A DNA stretch of 64,000 nucleotides from Rhizobium sp. R711 (GCF_002211365.1 NZ_LOKZ01000008.1:56074-120073); one strand, 5' to 3'; counted from the first letter of the stretch, positions 10,207-19,728 are shown. Made by a program: numbers and translations. Notes: generated from the letters alone by a model not told the origin.

Positions 10207-10689
10207 ATGACTGGCTTCGTGAACCGGCAACTTGACCCCACCGACATGCTGATTGTCGAGATCATGCAGGCGGACGGACGCATCTCCGTTTCCGAACTCG
10301 GCCGAAAGGTCGGCCTGTCACAACCGGCCGCCTCCGAGCGGCTGAAACGCCTGGAAGAGCGAGGCATCATCGAGGGTTACGGTGCCCGCATCAACATGGC
10401 GGCACTCGGGCTGGGCATGATGGCCATAATCCGGCTGCGCACCACCCACGAACATATTCGTGCCTGCCTCAAGCAATTTTCTGAAATGCCGCAGATTATC
10501 GAGGTTCTGAGGCTGACCGGAGAGGACTGCTTCGTGTTGAAAGTCCTGGTTCCCTCACCGTCCGAGCTTGAAATCATCGTCGACAGCATAGCGCGCTATG
10601 GTGCGGTAACAACATCCCTCGTGTTGCGCAGCCAGCCTATGAAGGCGATCGGTCGCGAACTGATGAAACTGCCCCGCAACTACCCCTGA
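10207..10689 (+). CDS. Lrp/AsnC family transcriptional regulator
   Basis: 160 aa. An N-terminal winged helix (LDPTDMLIVEIMQADGRISV, then GLSQPAASERLKRLEERGII) is followed by an AsnC/RAM ligand domain (CFVLKVLVPSPSELEIIVD; full length for the family). It is divergent from the small hydrolase, with a 109-bp intergenic region that could hold its operator. A LysE-type amino-acid exporter sits 600 bp downstream on the other strand, a common pairing for Lrp regulators, but the regulatory link is inference. Confidence 0.92.
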   Translation: MTGFVNRQLDPTDMLIVEIMQADGRISVSELGRKVGLSQPAASERLKRLEERGIIEGYGARINMAALGLGMMAIIRLRTTHEHIRACLKQFSEMPQIIEVLRLTGEDCFVLKVLVPSPSELEIIVDSIARYGAVTTSLVLRSQPMKAIGRELMKLPRNYP

Positions 10690-10773
10690 GACGGATTTCG
10701 ACCACTACCACTTGCTGACGAGGACAACACTCCTAGATTTTCACGCACGGGGTGCAAATCGAAGGAGGCTCGC

Positions 10774-11301
10774 ATGTCCATCGCAAGACTTATCGCGGCG
10801 GCAGTCATTGCCGCAACAGCCACTGCCTTCCTATCAGCAACGCCGGCGGCAGCCCGCGTCAAAGTTGGCTCGCTGGGCTGTGATATTTCTCCGGGATTCG
10901 GTGTCATCATCGGCTCCAAGCGGACGCTCAACTGCATATTCACACCGTCCTCCCCTGATCGACCGAGCGAACACTATACCGGCACGATCACCAAGTTTGG
11001 CATTGATATCGGGACTCTCGCCGGCGGCGGATTGATTTGGCTCGTCTACGCACCGACCAACCGGCTCGACGGTGCCCTGCAGGGCAGCTACTCCGGCCTC
11101 GCAGCCAATGCGACGGTCGGGCTCGGTGTTGGGGCCAATGTCCTGATCGGGGGATTCGAGGGCTCGATTGCTCTACAACCGGTCTCGGCTGAGGGCACGT
11201 CCGGTCTCAATATCGCAGCGGGCGTTGCGAATATGATCCTGACCTGGGTGCCACCGGCACCTCCGCCACGAGCCCCCAAGCGGCATATCTCGCAGAGGTA
11301 G
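10774..11301 (+). CDS. DUF992 family secreted protein
   Basis: 175 aa. Signal peptide of about 28 residues (MSIARLIAAAVIAATATAFL, then SATPAAARV). The mature part begins KVGSLGCDISPGFGVIIGSK with two cysteines (GC-D, LNC-I) and is Gly-rich, matching the rhizobial DUF992 family. ATG 10774 follows GGAGG. No function is known for the family; a periplasmic or outer-membrane location is inferred from the signal peptide. The C-terminus PPPRAPKRHISQR is basic and probably unstructured. Confidence 0.85.
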   Translation: MSIARLIAAAVIAATATAFLSATPAAARVKVGSLGCDISPGFGVIIGSKRTLNCIFTPSSPDRPSEHYTGTITKFGIDIGTLAGGGLIWLVYAPTNRLDGALQGSYSGLAANATVGLGVGANVLIGGFEGSIALQPVSAEGTSGLNIAAGVANMILTWVPPAPPPRAPKRHISQR

Positions 11302-11302
11302 C

Positions 11303-11914
11303 CTAGCGCATCGCGATTGCGACAGCAGCGCCGGCCATCGTACCGGCGCTGGCACGATTGGCCATGCGCACCGCGCGGCGGCTCTTCAGGAAGCTTCTTG
11401 CCTTGGCGGCTGCCAGCGCCCAGCTGATATCGATCACGATCAGCACCAGAAACATCATCGCAACGAGTTCGGCCCAACCGACGACGGTCACGGCGTGGAT
11501 GTCGATGATCGACGGCAGTAGCGCCATATAGAACATCATGATCTTCGGGTTGCCGAGCGTTACCGTCATACCAGCCAGAAAGAGCTTCAGCGGCGACTGC
11601 GCATCCGGCAGCGCCTCGCCTTCACTATCAGGCGACGCAAACCACATCTTCCAGGCGAGGTAGAACAGATAGCAAACGCCAAGCCACTTGATGGCAACGA
11701 AGGCGTAGTGGAAGGTTTCGGCAATCGCCGCGAGGCCTGCGACGGCGCAAGTCAGCCAGATTGCTTCGCCGAGCCACATGGCCGCCAGGAACGGCAGAAC
11801 GTCACGCGCACCCTTGGAAATCACGCGGGCGACGAGTGCGGCGACGCTTGGCCCCGGGGAACCGGCCGCCACGAACAATGCGCAGGCAAAGACAAATAGA
11901 CTGGTCAAGGTCAT
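11303..11914 (-). CDS. LysE/RhtB family amino-acid exporter
   Basis: 203 aa from ATG 11912-11914, with GGAGG 7 nt upstream. Six hydrophobic segments. The LysE signature is near the N-terminus (GSPGPSVAALVARVISKGA), with the later TLGNPKIMMFYMALLPSIID motif. These carriers export amino acids or their analogues from the cytoplasm; the substrate cannot be told from sequence. It lies 74 bp downstream of ybaB on the same strand, so it may share the dnaX-ybaB transcript. Its stop is one base from the end of the DUF992 gene. Confidence 0.9.
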   Translation of the reverse strand: MTLTSLFVFACALFVAAGSPGPSVAALVARVISKGARDVLPFLAAMWLGEAIWLTCAVAGLAAIAETFHYAFVAIKWLGVCYLFYLAWKMWFASPDSEGEALPDAQSPLKLFLAGMTVTLGNPKIMMFYMALLPSIIDIHAVTVVGWAELVAMMFLVLIVIDISWALAAAKARSFLKSRRAVRMANRASAGTMAGAAVAIAMR

Positions 11915-11988
11915 CGGCAATCCTCCCTACTGCGTGACGGAAGCGATGCCGACGCAGCCGACACCTCTCTCTTGATCTCTGCCGGAGA

Positions 11989-12312
11989 TCAGAACGGCAT
12001 CTTGAAACCGGGAGGAATCGGCAGGCCGGCGGTCAGCGCCTTGGTCTTTTCAGCGGCGGCGGCTTCAGCCTTGTCCTTGGCATCCTTGTGAGCGGCAACG
12101 ATCAGGTCTTCGAGAATCTCGACGTCGTCTTCCTTGAACAGTGACGAGTCGATCTTCAGGCTCTGCATCTCGCCCTTGCCGTTGAGAATGACGGTAACGA
12201 GACCGCCACCCGATTTGCCCTCCGCATGGAGTTCGGCGATCTCCGCCTGCATCTTCTCCATCTTGGCCTGCATTTCCTTGACTTTGCCCATCATGCCCAT
12301 GATGTCGCGCAT
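11989..12312 (-). CDS. YbaB/EbfC family nucleoid-associated protein
   Basis: 107 aa. Starts [20 protein letters not shown], with the characteristic N-terminal coiled helix, the central [20 protein letters not shown] strand and the C-terminal helix; ends [12 protein letters not shown]. These dimeric tweezer-like proteins bind DNA. The gene follows dnaX by 22 bp, the conserved dnaX-ybaB arrangement. Confidence 0.95.
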   Translation of the reverse strand: MRDIMGMMGKVKEMQAKMEKMQAEIAELHAEGKSGGGLVTVILNGKGEMQSLKIDSSLFKEDDVEILEDLIVAAHKDAKDKAEAAAAEKTKALTAGLPIPPGFKMPF

Positions 12313-12334
12313 CGTCTCGCTCCTTCTCGATACT

Positions 12335-14203
12335 TTAGAAAATTATGTCGTCGCCCGGCAGGATGTCGCCCTCGTCGGATTCGGCAGTGGCGGGCGCCTT
12401 GGCCTCCTCTTCCTCATCGGGCTCTGGCGCCCGCACGCGAACATCGATGATCTTGGCGCCTGGAAACTGTGCGAGGATCGCCGCCACATCCGGATCCTGA
12501 CGCGCGTCGCTGACCTGTTGCGCCTTGGCGTTGGCTTCGGCCTCGACGATGGTCGGCTGGCCCTGCTCGCGACTGAGGCTGACAATCCAATGGATGCCAG
12601 TCCACTCCTTGAGCTTGACCGCCAGTTCGTTGAGCAGCGTAGCGGGGGCGCCTTCCGTCAGATTGACGTCGAGGCGACCGGGTTCGATGCGAACGGGGCG
12701 CACGAAGTTGCGCACCAGTGCCTTGATCTTGGCATCGCGCTTTTCGCCGGCCAGATTGGCGATATCAGCAATGGAATTGACTGGCACCGATGGCTTTGGC
12801 GCTTCAATTGGCTTCGTCTCAACGCGACCGACCGGCATGCTCCGCGGATCGGGATTAGGCACCGCGCGCAGCATCGCGGTCGGGCCGGCGGGCTGTGGAC
12901 GGGGGATCGACTCCGTCGATCGTGCCGCCAGATTCCCCTGATAGTTCACCGTTGCGCCGCCACCGCCGTTGCCTGACGAGGCTGTTGGACGGCCGCCACC
13001 GTTCGTCTCAGAAAACTCTGCGAGACGGCGGGCGGCATCTTCGGGCGCCGGCAGATGCGCGGCATGCGCCAGTCGGATCAGCACCATCTCGGCGGCACCG
13101 GCCGGGCGCGAGGAACCCTCGGCTTCCGGAATGCCCTTCAACAGCATCTGCCAGATGCGCGACAGCGTCGTCACCGCCACGCCTTGCGCGAATTCAGCAG
13201 CCTTCGTGCGTTCGATTTCGCTGAGCGATGGGTCGTTCGCGGCATCAGGCACATATTTAAGCCGCGTGACGAGATGCGTGAAATCAGCAAGATCGGTCAG
13301 CACTGCAACAGGATTGGCGCCGGCTTCGTACTGGCTTTCGAATTCGCCGAGCGCCGCAGCGACATCGCCTTTGACGATGTGATGAAAGAGATCAACGATG
13401 CGGGCACGGTCGGCGAGGCCAAGCATGCCGCGCACGGCTTCGGTCAAAACGGCACCGCTACCATGGGCGATCGCCTGATCAAGCAGCGAAAGACCATCAC
13501 GCGCCGAGCCTTCGGCCGCACGGGCGATCATCGCCAGCGCATCGGGCTCGGCCTCGATGCCTTCCTTTGACGCGATCGTAGAGAAGAGGCCAACGAGATC
13601 AGAGGCGCTGATGCGGCGCAGGTCGAAGCGCTGGCAGCGCGACAGGACCGTGATCGGGACCTTGCGGATTTCGGTGGTAGCGAAGATGAACTTCACATGC
13701 TCCGGCGGCTCTTCGAGCGTCTTCAGCAGGCCGTTGAAGGCCTGCGTCGAGAGCATATGCACTTCGTCGATGATGTAGACCTTGTAGCGCGCCGAAACCG
13801 GACGGTAGCGCACCTGCTCGATGATCTCTCTGATATCGTCGATACCGGTGTGAGAGGCGGCATCCATCTCGATGACGTCGACATGCCGGCCTTCCATGAT
13901 CGCCTGGCAATGCTCGCCAGGAACCCGCAGGTCGATCGTCGGCTTGTCGATATCGGCCGTCTTGTAGTTCAGCGCACGAGCGAGGATGCGGGCCGTCGTC
14001 GTCTTGCCGACCCCGCGAACGCCGGTCAGCATGTAGGCCTGCGCAATACGGCCGGTCTCGAAGGCGTTGGTCAGGGTCTGGACCATCGGCTCCTGGCCGA
14101 CCATCAGATCCGTGAAATCCTTGGGGCGGTATTTGCGTGCCAGCACCCGGTATCCGGTGCCCGTCGAGGCGGCATCTTTTGACTGTCGCTCGGTGTCGCT
14201 CAT
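12335..14203 (-). CDS. dnaX: DNA polymerase III subunits gamma/tau
   Basis: 622 aa from ATG 14201-14203 (MSDTERQ). AAA+ clamp-loader motor: Walker [19 protein letters not shown], Walker [10 protein letters not shown], sensor 1 [15 protein letters not shown] motif [15 protein letters not shown] Pro/Gly-rich linker (about 400-480) precedes a tau-like C-terminal domain ending [20 protein letters not shown]. Odd: the zinc module, normally four cysteines, keeps only one ([14 protein letters not shown]). No programmed frameshift site was examined in detail. The gene is followed by ybaB and preceded by the SRP RNA on the same strand. Confidence 0.97.
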   Translation of the reverse strand: MSDTERQSKDAASTGTGYRVLARKYRPKDFTDLMVGQEPMVQTLTNAFETGRIAQAYMLTGVRGVGKTTTARILARALNYKTADIDKPTIDLRVPGEHCQAIMEGRHVDVIEMDAASHTGIDDIREIIEQVRYRPVSARYKVYIIDEVHMLSTQAFNGLLKTLEEPPEHVKFIFATTEIRKVPITVLSRCQRFDLRRISASDLVGLFSTIASKEGIEAEPDALAMIARAAEGSARDGLSLLDQAIAHGSGAVLTEAVRGMLGLADRARIVDLFHHIVKGDVAAALGEFESQYEAGANPVAVLTDLADFTHLVTRLKYVPDAANDPSLSEIERTKAAEFAQGVAVTTLSRIWQMLLKGIPEAEGSSRPAGAAEMVLIRLAHAAHLPAPEDAARRLAEFSETNGGGRPTASSGNGGGGATVNYQGNLAARSTESIPRPQPAGPTAMLRAVPNPDPRSMPVGRVETKPIEAPKPSVPVNSIADIANLAGEKRDAKIKALVRNFVRPVRIEPGRLDVNLTEGAPATLLNELAVKLKEWTGIHWIVSLSREQGQPTIVEAEANAKAQQVSDARQDPDVAAILAQFPGAKIIDVRVRAPEPDEEEEAKAPATAESDEGDILPGDDIIF

Positions 14204-14248
14204 CGCCCTGCTTATCACCCGGACTGCCCGAGCAAGAATGGAGAGAAA

Positions 14249-14349
14249 GGTGGGAGGCTGGCACGATGACCCGTGCCGGGCTCGTTAGGGCTGCTTCCTT
14301 CCGGACCTGACCCGGTTGGCGAGTGGCTCGTCCACCACCAACCTCCCGG
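14249..14349 (-). ncRNA. ffs: Signal recognition particle 4.5S RNA (small SRP RNA)
   Basis: The minus strand contains the universal SRP RNA tetraloop core (GGTCAGGTCCGGAAGGAAGC, at about 14290-14312). Its flanks fold into one long hairpin: GGGAGGTTGG at the 5' end pairs with CCAGCCTCCC at the 3' end. The length of about 100 nt fits the bacterial small SRP RNA. It lies upstream of dnaX on the same strand, a frequent arrangement in alphaproteobacteria. The exact ends are estimated from the closing stem. Confidence 0.95.
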
Positions 14350-14434
14350 ATGCACATATCGGCAATATCGCCATCAAAAGCAAGCCAAGCACAAAAAAAA
14401 CTGCTAGCCTCAGGAAAACATGGAGGAATGCCTG

Positions 14435-14845
14435 TTGGACGAATTCAAGCTCGACCGTCGGTTGGAAAGCGATAGCGACAGAGTCATGCAGACCGGACTC
14501 TGCGATCTCAGGCTGTCGAAGGACGCCCGCTGGCCGTGGCTGATTCTCGTGCCACGCAGGATGGATATAAGCGAAGTCTTCGAACTCACACCCCTCGATC
14601 AGGTGATGCTGACATTCGAGACGGAGATGGTCGCCTCCACACTGAAGAAGATCACCGGCGCCACAAAAATCAATATTGGGGCCCTTGGCAATATCGTCCG
14701 TCAGCTTCATGTTCATGTCATTGCCCGCTTCGAAGGCGATGCCAATTGGCCAAATCCGGTTTGGGGTTTTGGCAAGGCTGAGCCTTATGCGGCCGACAAG
14801 AGAGATGACCTTATAGAGAAGTTGCGGGAAGCCCTTTCATCATGA
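14435..14845 (+). CDS. HIT domain protein
   Basis: 136 aa from TTG 14435, chosen because GGAGG (14422-14426) sits 8 nt upstream and the protein then begins MDEFKLDRRLESDS; an ATG at 14420 overlaps that ribosome site. The core has WPWLILVPRRMDISEVFEL and the catalytic histidine triad QLHVHVIARFEGD. HIT proteins hydrolyse or transfer nucleotides from nucleotide-adduct substrates. The stop overlaps the nudC start (ATGA), so the two genes are translationally coupled and probably act in nucleotide-adduct clean-up together (inference). Confidence 0.9.
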   Translation: MDEFKLDRRLESDSDRVMQTGLCDLRLSKDARWPWLILVPRRMDISEVFELTPLDQVMLTFETEMVASTLKKITGATKINIGALGNIVRQLHVHVIARFEGDANWPNPVWGFGKAEPYAADKRDDLIEKLREALSS

Positions 14846-15804
14846 GCCGTTCGCTTTTCGATTCGGATGTTCCGCATCCGGAACCCAGCAGTCTGACTGC
14901 CTTCGCCGCCAATGACCTGATCCGCGATTCCGAACATCGCGACGAGACCTCGGTCGACAAGGCATTGGCGAAGGAAGGAACCCATATCTTCGCCTTCGCT
15001 GGCGACAGGCTGGTCCTCAAGCATGATGGGCAAGTGCTCGATCCGTTGTTTGCGCGCTACGAACTGAAAGACCTACAGCCGAACTGGGACGAAACAGTGC
15101 TGCTCGGCTACCGCAAAACCGGGGAACCGCGTCTCGCCGTGCCGGTGGGTGTTCCGGAAGAAGAACTCGCCAGCCATTACAAGCCCTCGGATGGCCGTTC
15201 ACTGTTCCGCGAAATGCTGATCGACGAGGTCCTGCTCGGTGAGTTCGCCCAAGGAGCAAGCCTCATCCGCTGGAACCGGGACAATAAGTTCTGCGGCCGC
15301 TGCGGCTCGACCATGGAGATCCATATCGGCGGCTACAAGCGCGTCTGCTCCGCCTGCGGACACGAAATCTTCCCGCGCACCGATCCCGTCGTCATCATGC
15401 TGACCATTGATGAGGAGCGCGATCTCTGCCTCCTCGGCCGAAGCCCGCACTTTGCGCCGGGCATGTATTCCTGTCTCGCCGGTTTCGTGGAGCCGGGCGA
15501 GACGATCGAGAACGCCGTGCGGCGCGAGACACTGGAAGAATCCGGAATTCATACGGGACGGATTCGCTACCACGCCTCGCAGCCCTGGCCGATGCCGCAT
15601 ACACTGATGATCGGCTGTTATGCCGAAGCCAAGTCCAAGGAGGTCAAGTTCGACAGCCAGGAATTGGAAGACTGCCGCTGGTTCACGCGCGAGGAAACGC
15701 TTGAGATGCTCGAGCGCCCCAGCGCAACGGGCAAGGCACCGCCGCCCAAGGGCGCGATCGCCCACCGGCTGATGCGCGACTGGGTGGAGTGGAAAAGGCA
15801 ATAA
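14842..15804 (+). CDS. nudC: NADH pyrophosphatase / mRNA decapping NudC
   Basis: 320 aa. N-terminal NUDIX-like domain, Cys4 zinc ribbon (KFCGRCGSTMEIH, then RVCSACGHEIFPR), then the Nudix domain with box GFVEPGETIENAVRRE followed by TLEESGI, and the NADH-specific SQPWPMPHTLMIG motif after the box. It hydrolyses NADH to NMNH and AMP, and the family removes NAD caps from RNA. Full length for the family. The start overlaps the HIT gene by 4 bp. Confidence 0.95.
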   Translation: MSRSLFDSDVPHPEPSSLTAFAANDLIRDSEHRDETSVDKALAKEGTHIFAFAGDRLVLKHDGQVLDPLFARYELKDLQPNWDETVLLGYRKTGEPRLAVPVGVPEEELASHYKPSDGRSLFREMLIDEVLLGEFAQGASLIRWNRDNKFCGRCGSTMEIHIGGYKRVCSACGHEIFPRTDPVVIMLTIDEERDLCLLGRSPHFAPGMYSCLAGFVEPGETIENAVRRETLEESGIHTGRIRYHASQPWPMPHTLMIGCYAEAKSKEVKFDSQELEDCRWFTREETLEMLERPSATGKAPPPKGAIAHRLMRDWVEWKRQ

Positions 15805-15829
15805 GGCCTGACAGAACGAGGCCCATGAC

Positions 15830-16513
15830 ATGGCGCGCTCCGAACGCCTTTTGGCGCTGCTGCAAACCCTGCGACGCTATCGCCGGCCGGTCAGCGGTGC
15901 CGTGCTCGCAACGGAAACCGGCGTCAGCATCCGCACACTTTACCGGGACATTTCGAGCCTGCAGGCGCAAGGCGCCTTGATCGAAGGAGAGCCGGGCCTC
16001 GGCTATGTACTGAAGCCGGGCTTCATGCTGCCCCCAATGATGTTCTCGCAGGACGAAATCGAGGCGCTCGTCCTCGGCTCGCGATGGGTCGCGCGTGCCG
16101 CGGATTCGCGACTTGCCGCTGCCGGGGCCGATGCGCTGGCCAAGATCGCGGATGTGCTACCGCAAGAGATGCGCGCCGAAATCGAGACATCGACGCTGCT
16201 CGTCCACCTAAAGCCGCCCGTCGCCGACAAGGCGGACCTCGGTGCCATTCGCAAGGCAATCCGCAGCGAACGGATTCTCAAGCTGACCTATTCCGATGAG
16301 AGCGGTACCGTCTCCGTACGCAATATCTGGCCTTTCGCGCTGAGTTATTTCGAACAAGTGCGTGTTGTTGTCGCCTGGTGCGAATTGCGTCAGGATTACC
16401 GTCACTTTCGCACCGACCGAATCGTCGAGATGATTCCGCAGGACGGGCGTTATCCGCGCAGACGCGCGGTCCTTCTCAAGGAATGGCGAGACCAACAGGA
16501 TGTTGCGCACTGA
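15830..16513 (+). CDS. WYL-domain transcriptional regulator, YafY type
   Basis: 227 aa. N-terminal HTH (RSERLLALLQTLRRYRRPVS, then TLYRDISSLQAQGALIEGE) and a C-terminal WYL domain (LTYSDESGTVSVRNIWPFAL, FEQVRVVVAWCELRQDYRHF, TDRIVEM). Full-length for the short YafY class. It starts 25 bp after nudC on the same strand. WYL proteins sense nucleotides or small ligands; the target genes are unknown. The small gene at 16583 and the VOC gene follow. Confidence 0.9.
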   Translation: MARSERLLALLQTLRRYRRPVSGAVLATETGVSIRTLYRDISSLQAQGALIEGEPGLGYVLKPGFMLPPMMFSQDEIEALVLGSRWVARAADSRLAAAGADALAKIADVLPQEMRAEIETSTLLVHLKPPVADKADLGAIRKAIRSERILKLTYSDESGTVSVRNIWPFALSYFEQVRVVVAWCELRQDYRHFRTDRIVEMIPQDGRYPRRRAVLLKEWRDQQDVAH

Positions 16514-16582
16514 GCGCGACACTACTGCCATAAACTGACAGTGGTCAGCGCTATTATCGGTACCAATCCAACAGGAGGACCG

Positions 16583-16810
16583 ATGATGACGAGCTTGAAC
16601 CTTACCAGATCGACGCGTGGCAATCCTCCGATCGAGGACACCTCTGACCATGCAGGATATCCGCAATCCATGCTGCTTCGGATGATGCTGAAGGCGTCGC
16701 GCCAGATGGCACGGAGCAAGTATCCGCGCCTCGATCCGGAGGCGCTATCGGAGACGATGAAACGCGATCTCGGCTTCGTGGATTGGGGCCGGGCCTGCCA
16801 CGAAGGATAG
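16583..16810 (+). CDS. Small hypothetical protein
   Basis: 75 aa from ATG 16583 with a perfect AGGAGG 4 nt upstream (16574-16579), strong support for translation. The C-terminal part (KYPRLDPEALSETMKRDLGF) loosely resembles the YjiS/DUF1127 tail with its conserved R-D-I/L-G-L, but the N-terminal arginine-rich part of that family is not obvious. No signal peptide or membrane segment. Function unknown. Confidence 0.6.
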   Translation: MMTSLNLTRSTRGNPPIEDTSDHAGYPQSMLLRMMLKASRQMARSKYPRLDPEALSETMKRDLGFVDWGRACHEG

Positions 16811-16913
16811 ACCGCGACTACGCAACTCCCAAGACGCGTTACCGACCGCCGCCGCTGCCATGGGTGCAGCGGCGTTTCTTCGCCTGCCACCCTGTCACAA
16901 CGAGGACGACCCG

Positions 16914-17282
16914 ATGAACAGCCCAAACCTCATCATTCTCTACGTCAAGGATCCGGCCGCGAGCGCCGGCTTCTACCGGTCACTGCTCGGCCGCGAGCCG
17001 GTGGCCGAAGCGCCGAACTTTGTCGCTTTCGCGCTCGACGGCGGTTTCACGCTCGGCCTCTGGCGGCTGAGCAACGTTACGCCGCAGCCGTCCGCCACCG
17101 GCAGCCGCGCCGAGATCGCCTTCATGGTTCCCGGGGAGAACGGCGTGTCGACGCTTTACGAGGACTGGCGCAAACGCCAGCTACCAATCGCGCAAGACCT
17201 CACAGACATGGATTTCGGTCCGACCTTCGTCGTGCTCGACCCGGACGGCCATCGCCTGCGTGTGTGTGAGCCGGACAAGTAA
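16914..17282 (+). CDS. VOC/glyoxalase-fold protein
   Basis: 122 aa from ATG 16914 (GAGGA upstream). Two beta-alpha-beta-beta-beta modules: LIILYVKDPAASAGFYRSLL and FVVLDPDGHRLRVCEPD, the usual vicinal-oxygen-chelate pattern. Metal ligands are not clear, so it may be a bleomycin-resistance-like or PhnB-like binding protein rather than an enzyme. It converges on pheA, with a bidirectional terminator between. Confidence 0.82.
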   Translation: MNSPNLIILYVKDPAASAGFYRSLLGREPVAEAPNFVAFALDGGFTLGLWRLSNVTPQPSATGSRAEIAFMVPGENGVSTLYEDWRKRQLPIAQDLTDMDFGPTFVVLDPDGHRLRVCEPDK

Positions 17283-17292
17283 GCTAAAACAG

Positions 17293-17316
17293 AAAGGGCG
17301 CCCGGAGGCGCCCTTT
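17293..17316. terminator. Bidirectional terminator between the VOC gene and pheA
   Basis: Perfect inverted repeat AAAGGGCGCC, loop CGGA, GGCGCCCTTT with T-rich sequence beyond (TTTTCATTTCT). It ends immediately before the pheA stop codon (17317) and can serve both convergent genes. Confidence 0.85.
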
Positions 17317-18177
17317 TCATTTCTGTAACTGGCCCCGCATCGGGTGACCCTTGTAGACGCCGAGAATGCGCACCTTCTCGGAGAAGAAGCGCAGCTCCTC
17401 GAGCGCACGCCGGACGTTCGGATCGTTCGGATGGCCTTCAATGTCGGCATAGAACTGCGTTGCGACAAACTTGCCACCGAGCTGATAGCTCTCCAGTTTT
17501 GTCATGTTGATGGTGTTCGTCGCAAAACCGCCGAGCGCCTTGTAGAGCGCGGCAGGGATGTTTCGGACGTTGAAGACAAAGGTCGTGACGACCTTCTCTT
17601 CAGCGGAGTTCCGATGCGCCCATTCCTCGTCGCGAGCGAGGACGACGAAGCGGGTGACGTTGTCCTCAGTATCTTCGACGTTCTCTGCAACGATCTCGAG
17701 ACCGTAGAGATCCGCAGCAAGACGCGGGGCAAGCGCGGCCATCGAGCGATCTCCGGTCTCTTTGACAAGCTTTGCCGCGCCGGCCGTGTCGCCAGCGATC
17801 ACCGGCTTCCAGCCGTGCGAGCGAACGATCTTGCGGCACTGGCCGAGCGCATGGATGTGGCTGTGAACGGTGCGGATTTCATCCTTGGTGACGCCAGGAA
17901 GGACCATCAGCTGGAATCGGATCGGCATGAAATACTCGCCGATGATATGCAGACGGGACTCCGGCAACAGGTGATGAATGTCGGCGACGCGACCGGCGAT
18001 TGTGTTTTCGATCGGGATCATCCCGATGTCGGCATCGCCGTTCTCGACCGCCACAAAGGCATCCTCGAACGTCTGGCACGGCAGCGGTTCCATGGTCGGA
18101 AACATGTCGCGGCACGCCATGTCGGAATTCGCGCCGAACTCGCCCTGAAAGGCGATCCTGTTGGTCTTGATATTCAT
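17317..18177 (-). CDS. pheA: Prephenate dehydratase
   Basis: 286 aa from ATG 18175-18177 (MNIKTNRIAFQGEFGANSDM); the upstream in-frame sequence overlaps kdsB and is not conserved. The PDT domain has IGMIPIENTIAGRVADIHHL and the catalytic TRF motif (DTEDNVTRFVVLAR). The C-terminal ACT regulatory domain contains MTKLESYQLGGKFVATQFYA. It converts prephenate to phenylpyruvate for phenylalanine synthesis and is probably inhibited by phenylalanine. No chorismate mutase domain is fused. It lies 10 bp downstream of kdsB in an operon. Confidence 0.95.
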   Translation of the reverse strand: MNIKTNRIAFQGEFGANSDMACRDMFPTMEPLPCQTFEDAFVAVENGDADIGMIPIENTIAGRVADIHHLLPESRLHIIGEYFMPIRFQLMVLPGVTKDEIRTVHSHIHALGQCRKIVRSHGWKPVIAGDTAGAAKLVKETGDRSMAALAPRLAADLYGLEIVAENVEDTEDNVTRFVVLARDEEWAHRNSAEEKVVTTFVFNVRNIPAALYKALGGFATNTINMTKLESYQLGGKFVATQFYADIEGHPNDPNVRRALEELRFFSEKVRILGVYKGHPMRGQLQK

Positions 18178-18187
18178 GGGAAATCCG

Positions 18188-18943
18188 TCACTTCGTTCTA
18201 GCGGAGAGAATGCGCCGCGCCTTTTCAAGGTCGGCGGGAGTATCGACACCAAGCGGAATCGTGTCAACGATCTCGACATCGATGCGCATGCCAGCTTCGA
18301 GCGCGCGTAGCTGTTCGAGCGACTCGCGCTTCTCCAGCACGGACGGTCCGAGCGCAACGAAACGCTCCAGGGCCGAGCGGCGGTAAGCATAAAGGCCGAT
18401 ATGATGATAGAGCGGGCCGTTGCCGTAGGGCGCCGTGACGCGCGTAAAGTAGAGGGCTTTCAGGCGGCTGTCGGAGAGCGGCGAACCGACGACCTTGACG
18501 ATATGAGGCGCTGTCTTATCGGCCTCGTCCTCGATCTCGATCGTCAGTGTCCCGATATCGACGCTCGGGTCTTCCAGCGGGCGCAGCGCGGCACGAATGG
18601 TTTCCGGCTCGATCGTCGGCAAGTCACCCTGCACGTTGACGATGAGCTTGGCGCGCCCCTCCGGGTCCACCTTCGCCAGGGCTTCGTAGATACGATCCGA
18701 ACCGGATTGATGATCCTTGCTCGTCATAATGACTTCGAAGCCCGCCTCGGCAACGACATTGTAGACCTGCTGGTCATCGACCGCGACGACGACGCGGCCA
18801 ATCGCAGCCTCCTTGGCACGCAAGGCCACCTGAACAATCATCGGCAGGCCGCAGATATCGGCGAGCGGCTTACCCGGAAGACGGGTCGATGCCATGCGAG
18901 CCGGGATCAACACGAGCACGTCATCTAAATTTGGACTGGTCAT
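18188..18943 (-). CDS. kdsB: 3-deoxy-manno-octulosonate cytidylyltransferase (CMP-KDO synthetase)
   Basis: 251 aa. Nucleotidyltransferase signature [19 protein letters not shown] at the N-terminus, the [20 protein letters not shown] segment and [15 protein letters not shown]. It activates KDO with CTP for lipopolysaccharide inner-core assembly. Followed by pheA at 10 bp; the kdsB-pheA pair on one transcript is common in rhizobia. Divergent from cycM. Confidence 0.96.
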   Translation of the reverse strand: MTSPNLDDVLVLIPARMASTRLPGKPLADICGLPMIVQVALRAKEAAIGRVVVAVDDQQVYNVVAEAGFEVIMTSKDHQSGSDRIYEALAKVDPEGRAKLIVNVQGDLPTIEPETIRAALRPLEDPSVDIGTLTIEIEDEADKTAPHIVKVVGSPLSDSRLKALYFTRVTAPYGNGPLYHHIGLYAYRRSALERFVALGPSVLEKRESLEQLRALEAGMRIDVEIVDTIPLGVDTPADLEKARRILSARTK

Positions 18944-19097
18944 TGTTCGGGCCTTCTAATCCGGGCGGAAAGGTGTCAAAAAGTCTCACGCAACAGCCCA
19001 TTTAGACTGTTGCAACGAATAGCCAAAAGACATAGGTTCCGCGCGATTTCAAGATGGTCCGGTTTTATGTCTGCCGGCTGCAAGGGGAGCATTGCAG

Positions 19098-19673
19098 ATG
19101 AATTCATACGTGAATACGGCGGTGGGGGCACTGCTCGGGACGGTTTTCGTTCTGATGTCCGTCTCCATCGCGTCGGAGGGGATCTTTCATTCGGAGAAGC
19201 CGGAAAAGGAAGGTTTTGCGATCGTAGCCGAAGAGGCGGCAGCCTCCGGTGGCGGCGAGGCTGCACCTGCTGCAGCCGTTCCGATCGCGCAGCTGCTCGC
19301 AAAGGCAGACGCCAAGGCCGGCGAAGCTATCTTCAAGAAGTGTCAGGCCTGTCATGACGCGACCAAGGGGGGGCCGAACAAAGTTGGCCCGAACCTCTAT
19401 GGTCTCGTTGATCGTCCAATCGGCACGCACGAGGGCTTTGCCTATTCGTCTGCTATGAAGGACTTCTCCAAGGGCGGCAGCGAGAAGTGGACCTTCGATC
19501 ATCTGAGCCACTTCCTGACAGCGCCGAAAAAGTATGTTGCCGGCACGGCGATGGGCTTTGCGGGTCTCCCGAAAGACACGGATCGCGCCAACGTTATCCT
19601 CTACCTTCACACCCTGGCCGATTCGCCGGTTCCGCTTCCGGATCCGAACGCACCGGATAGCGCGACACAGTAA
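19098..19673 (+). CDS. cycM: Membrane-anchored cytochrome c, CycM type
   Basis: 191 aa from ATG 19098 (AGGGGA upstream). An uncleaved N-terminal anchor ([20 protein letters not shown]) is followed by an Ala/Glu-rich linker and one class I cytochrome c domain: haem site [12 protein letters not shown], with the axial Met near the C-terminus ([19 protein letters not shown]). CycM carries electrons between the bc1 complex and aa3 oxidase at the periplasmic face. Full length. Divergent from kdsB-pheA; a short inverted repeat GCAACAG...CTGTTGC (18990-19013) lies in the intergenic region. Confidence 0.93.
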   Translation: MNSYVNTAVGALLGTVFVLMSVSIASEGIFHSEKPEKEGFAIVAEEAAASGGGEAAPAAAVPIAQLLAKADAKAGEAIFKKCQACHDATKGGPNKVGPNLYGLVDRPIGTHEGFAYSSAMKDFSKGGSEKWTFDHLSHFLTAPKKYVAGTAMGFAGLPKDTDRANVILYLHTLADSPVPLPDPNAPDSATQ

Positions 19674-19695
19674 TCGCTACGCTGCTCTTGCGGAC

Positions 19696-19718
19696 AAGCC
19701 CGGCCCTACGCCGGGCTT
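19696..19718 (+). terminator. Rho-independent terminator of cycM
   Basis: AAGCCCGGC, loop CCTAC, GCCGGGCTT followed by TTCTTTT. It is 22 bp past the cycM stop and also ends just before the convergent AEC gene. Confidence 0.88.
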
Positions 19719-19728
19719 TTCTTTTGTC

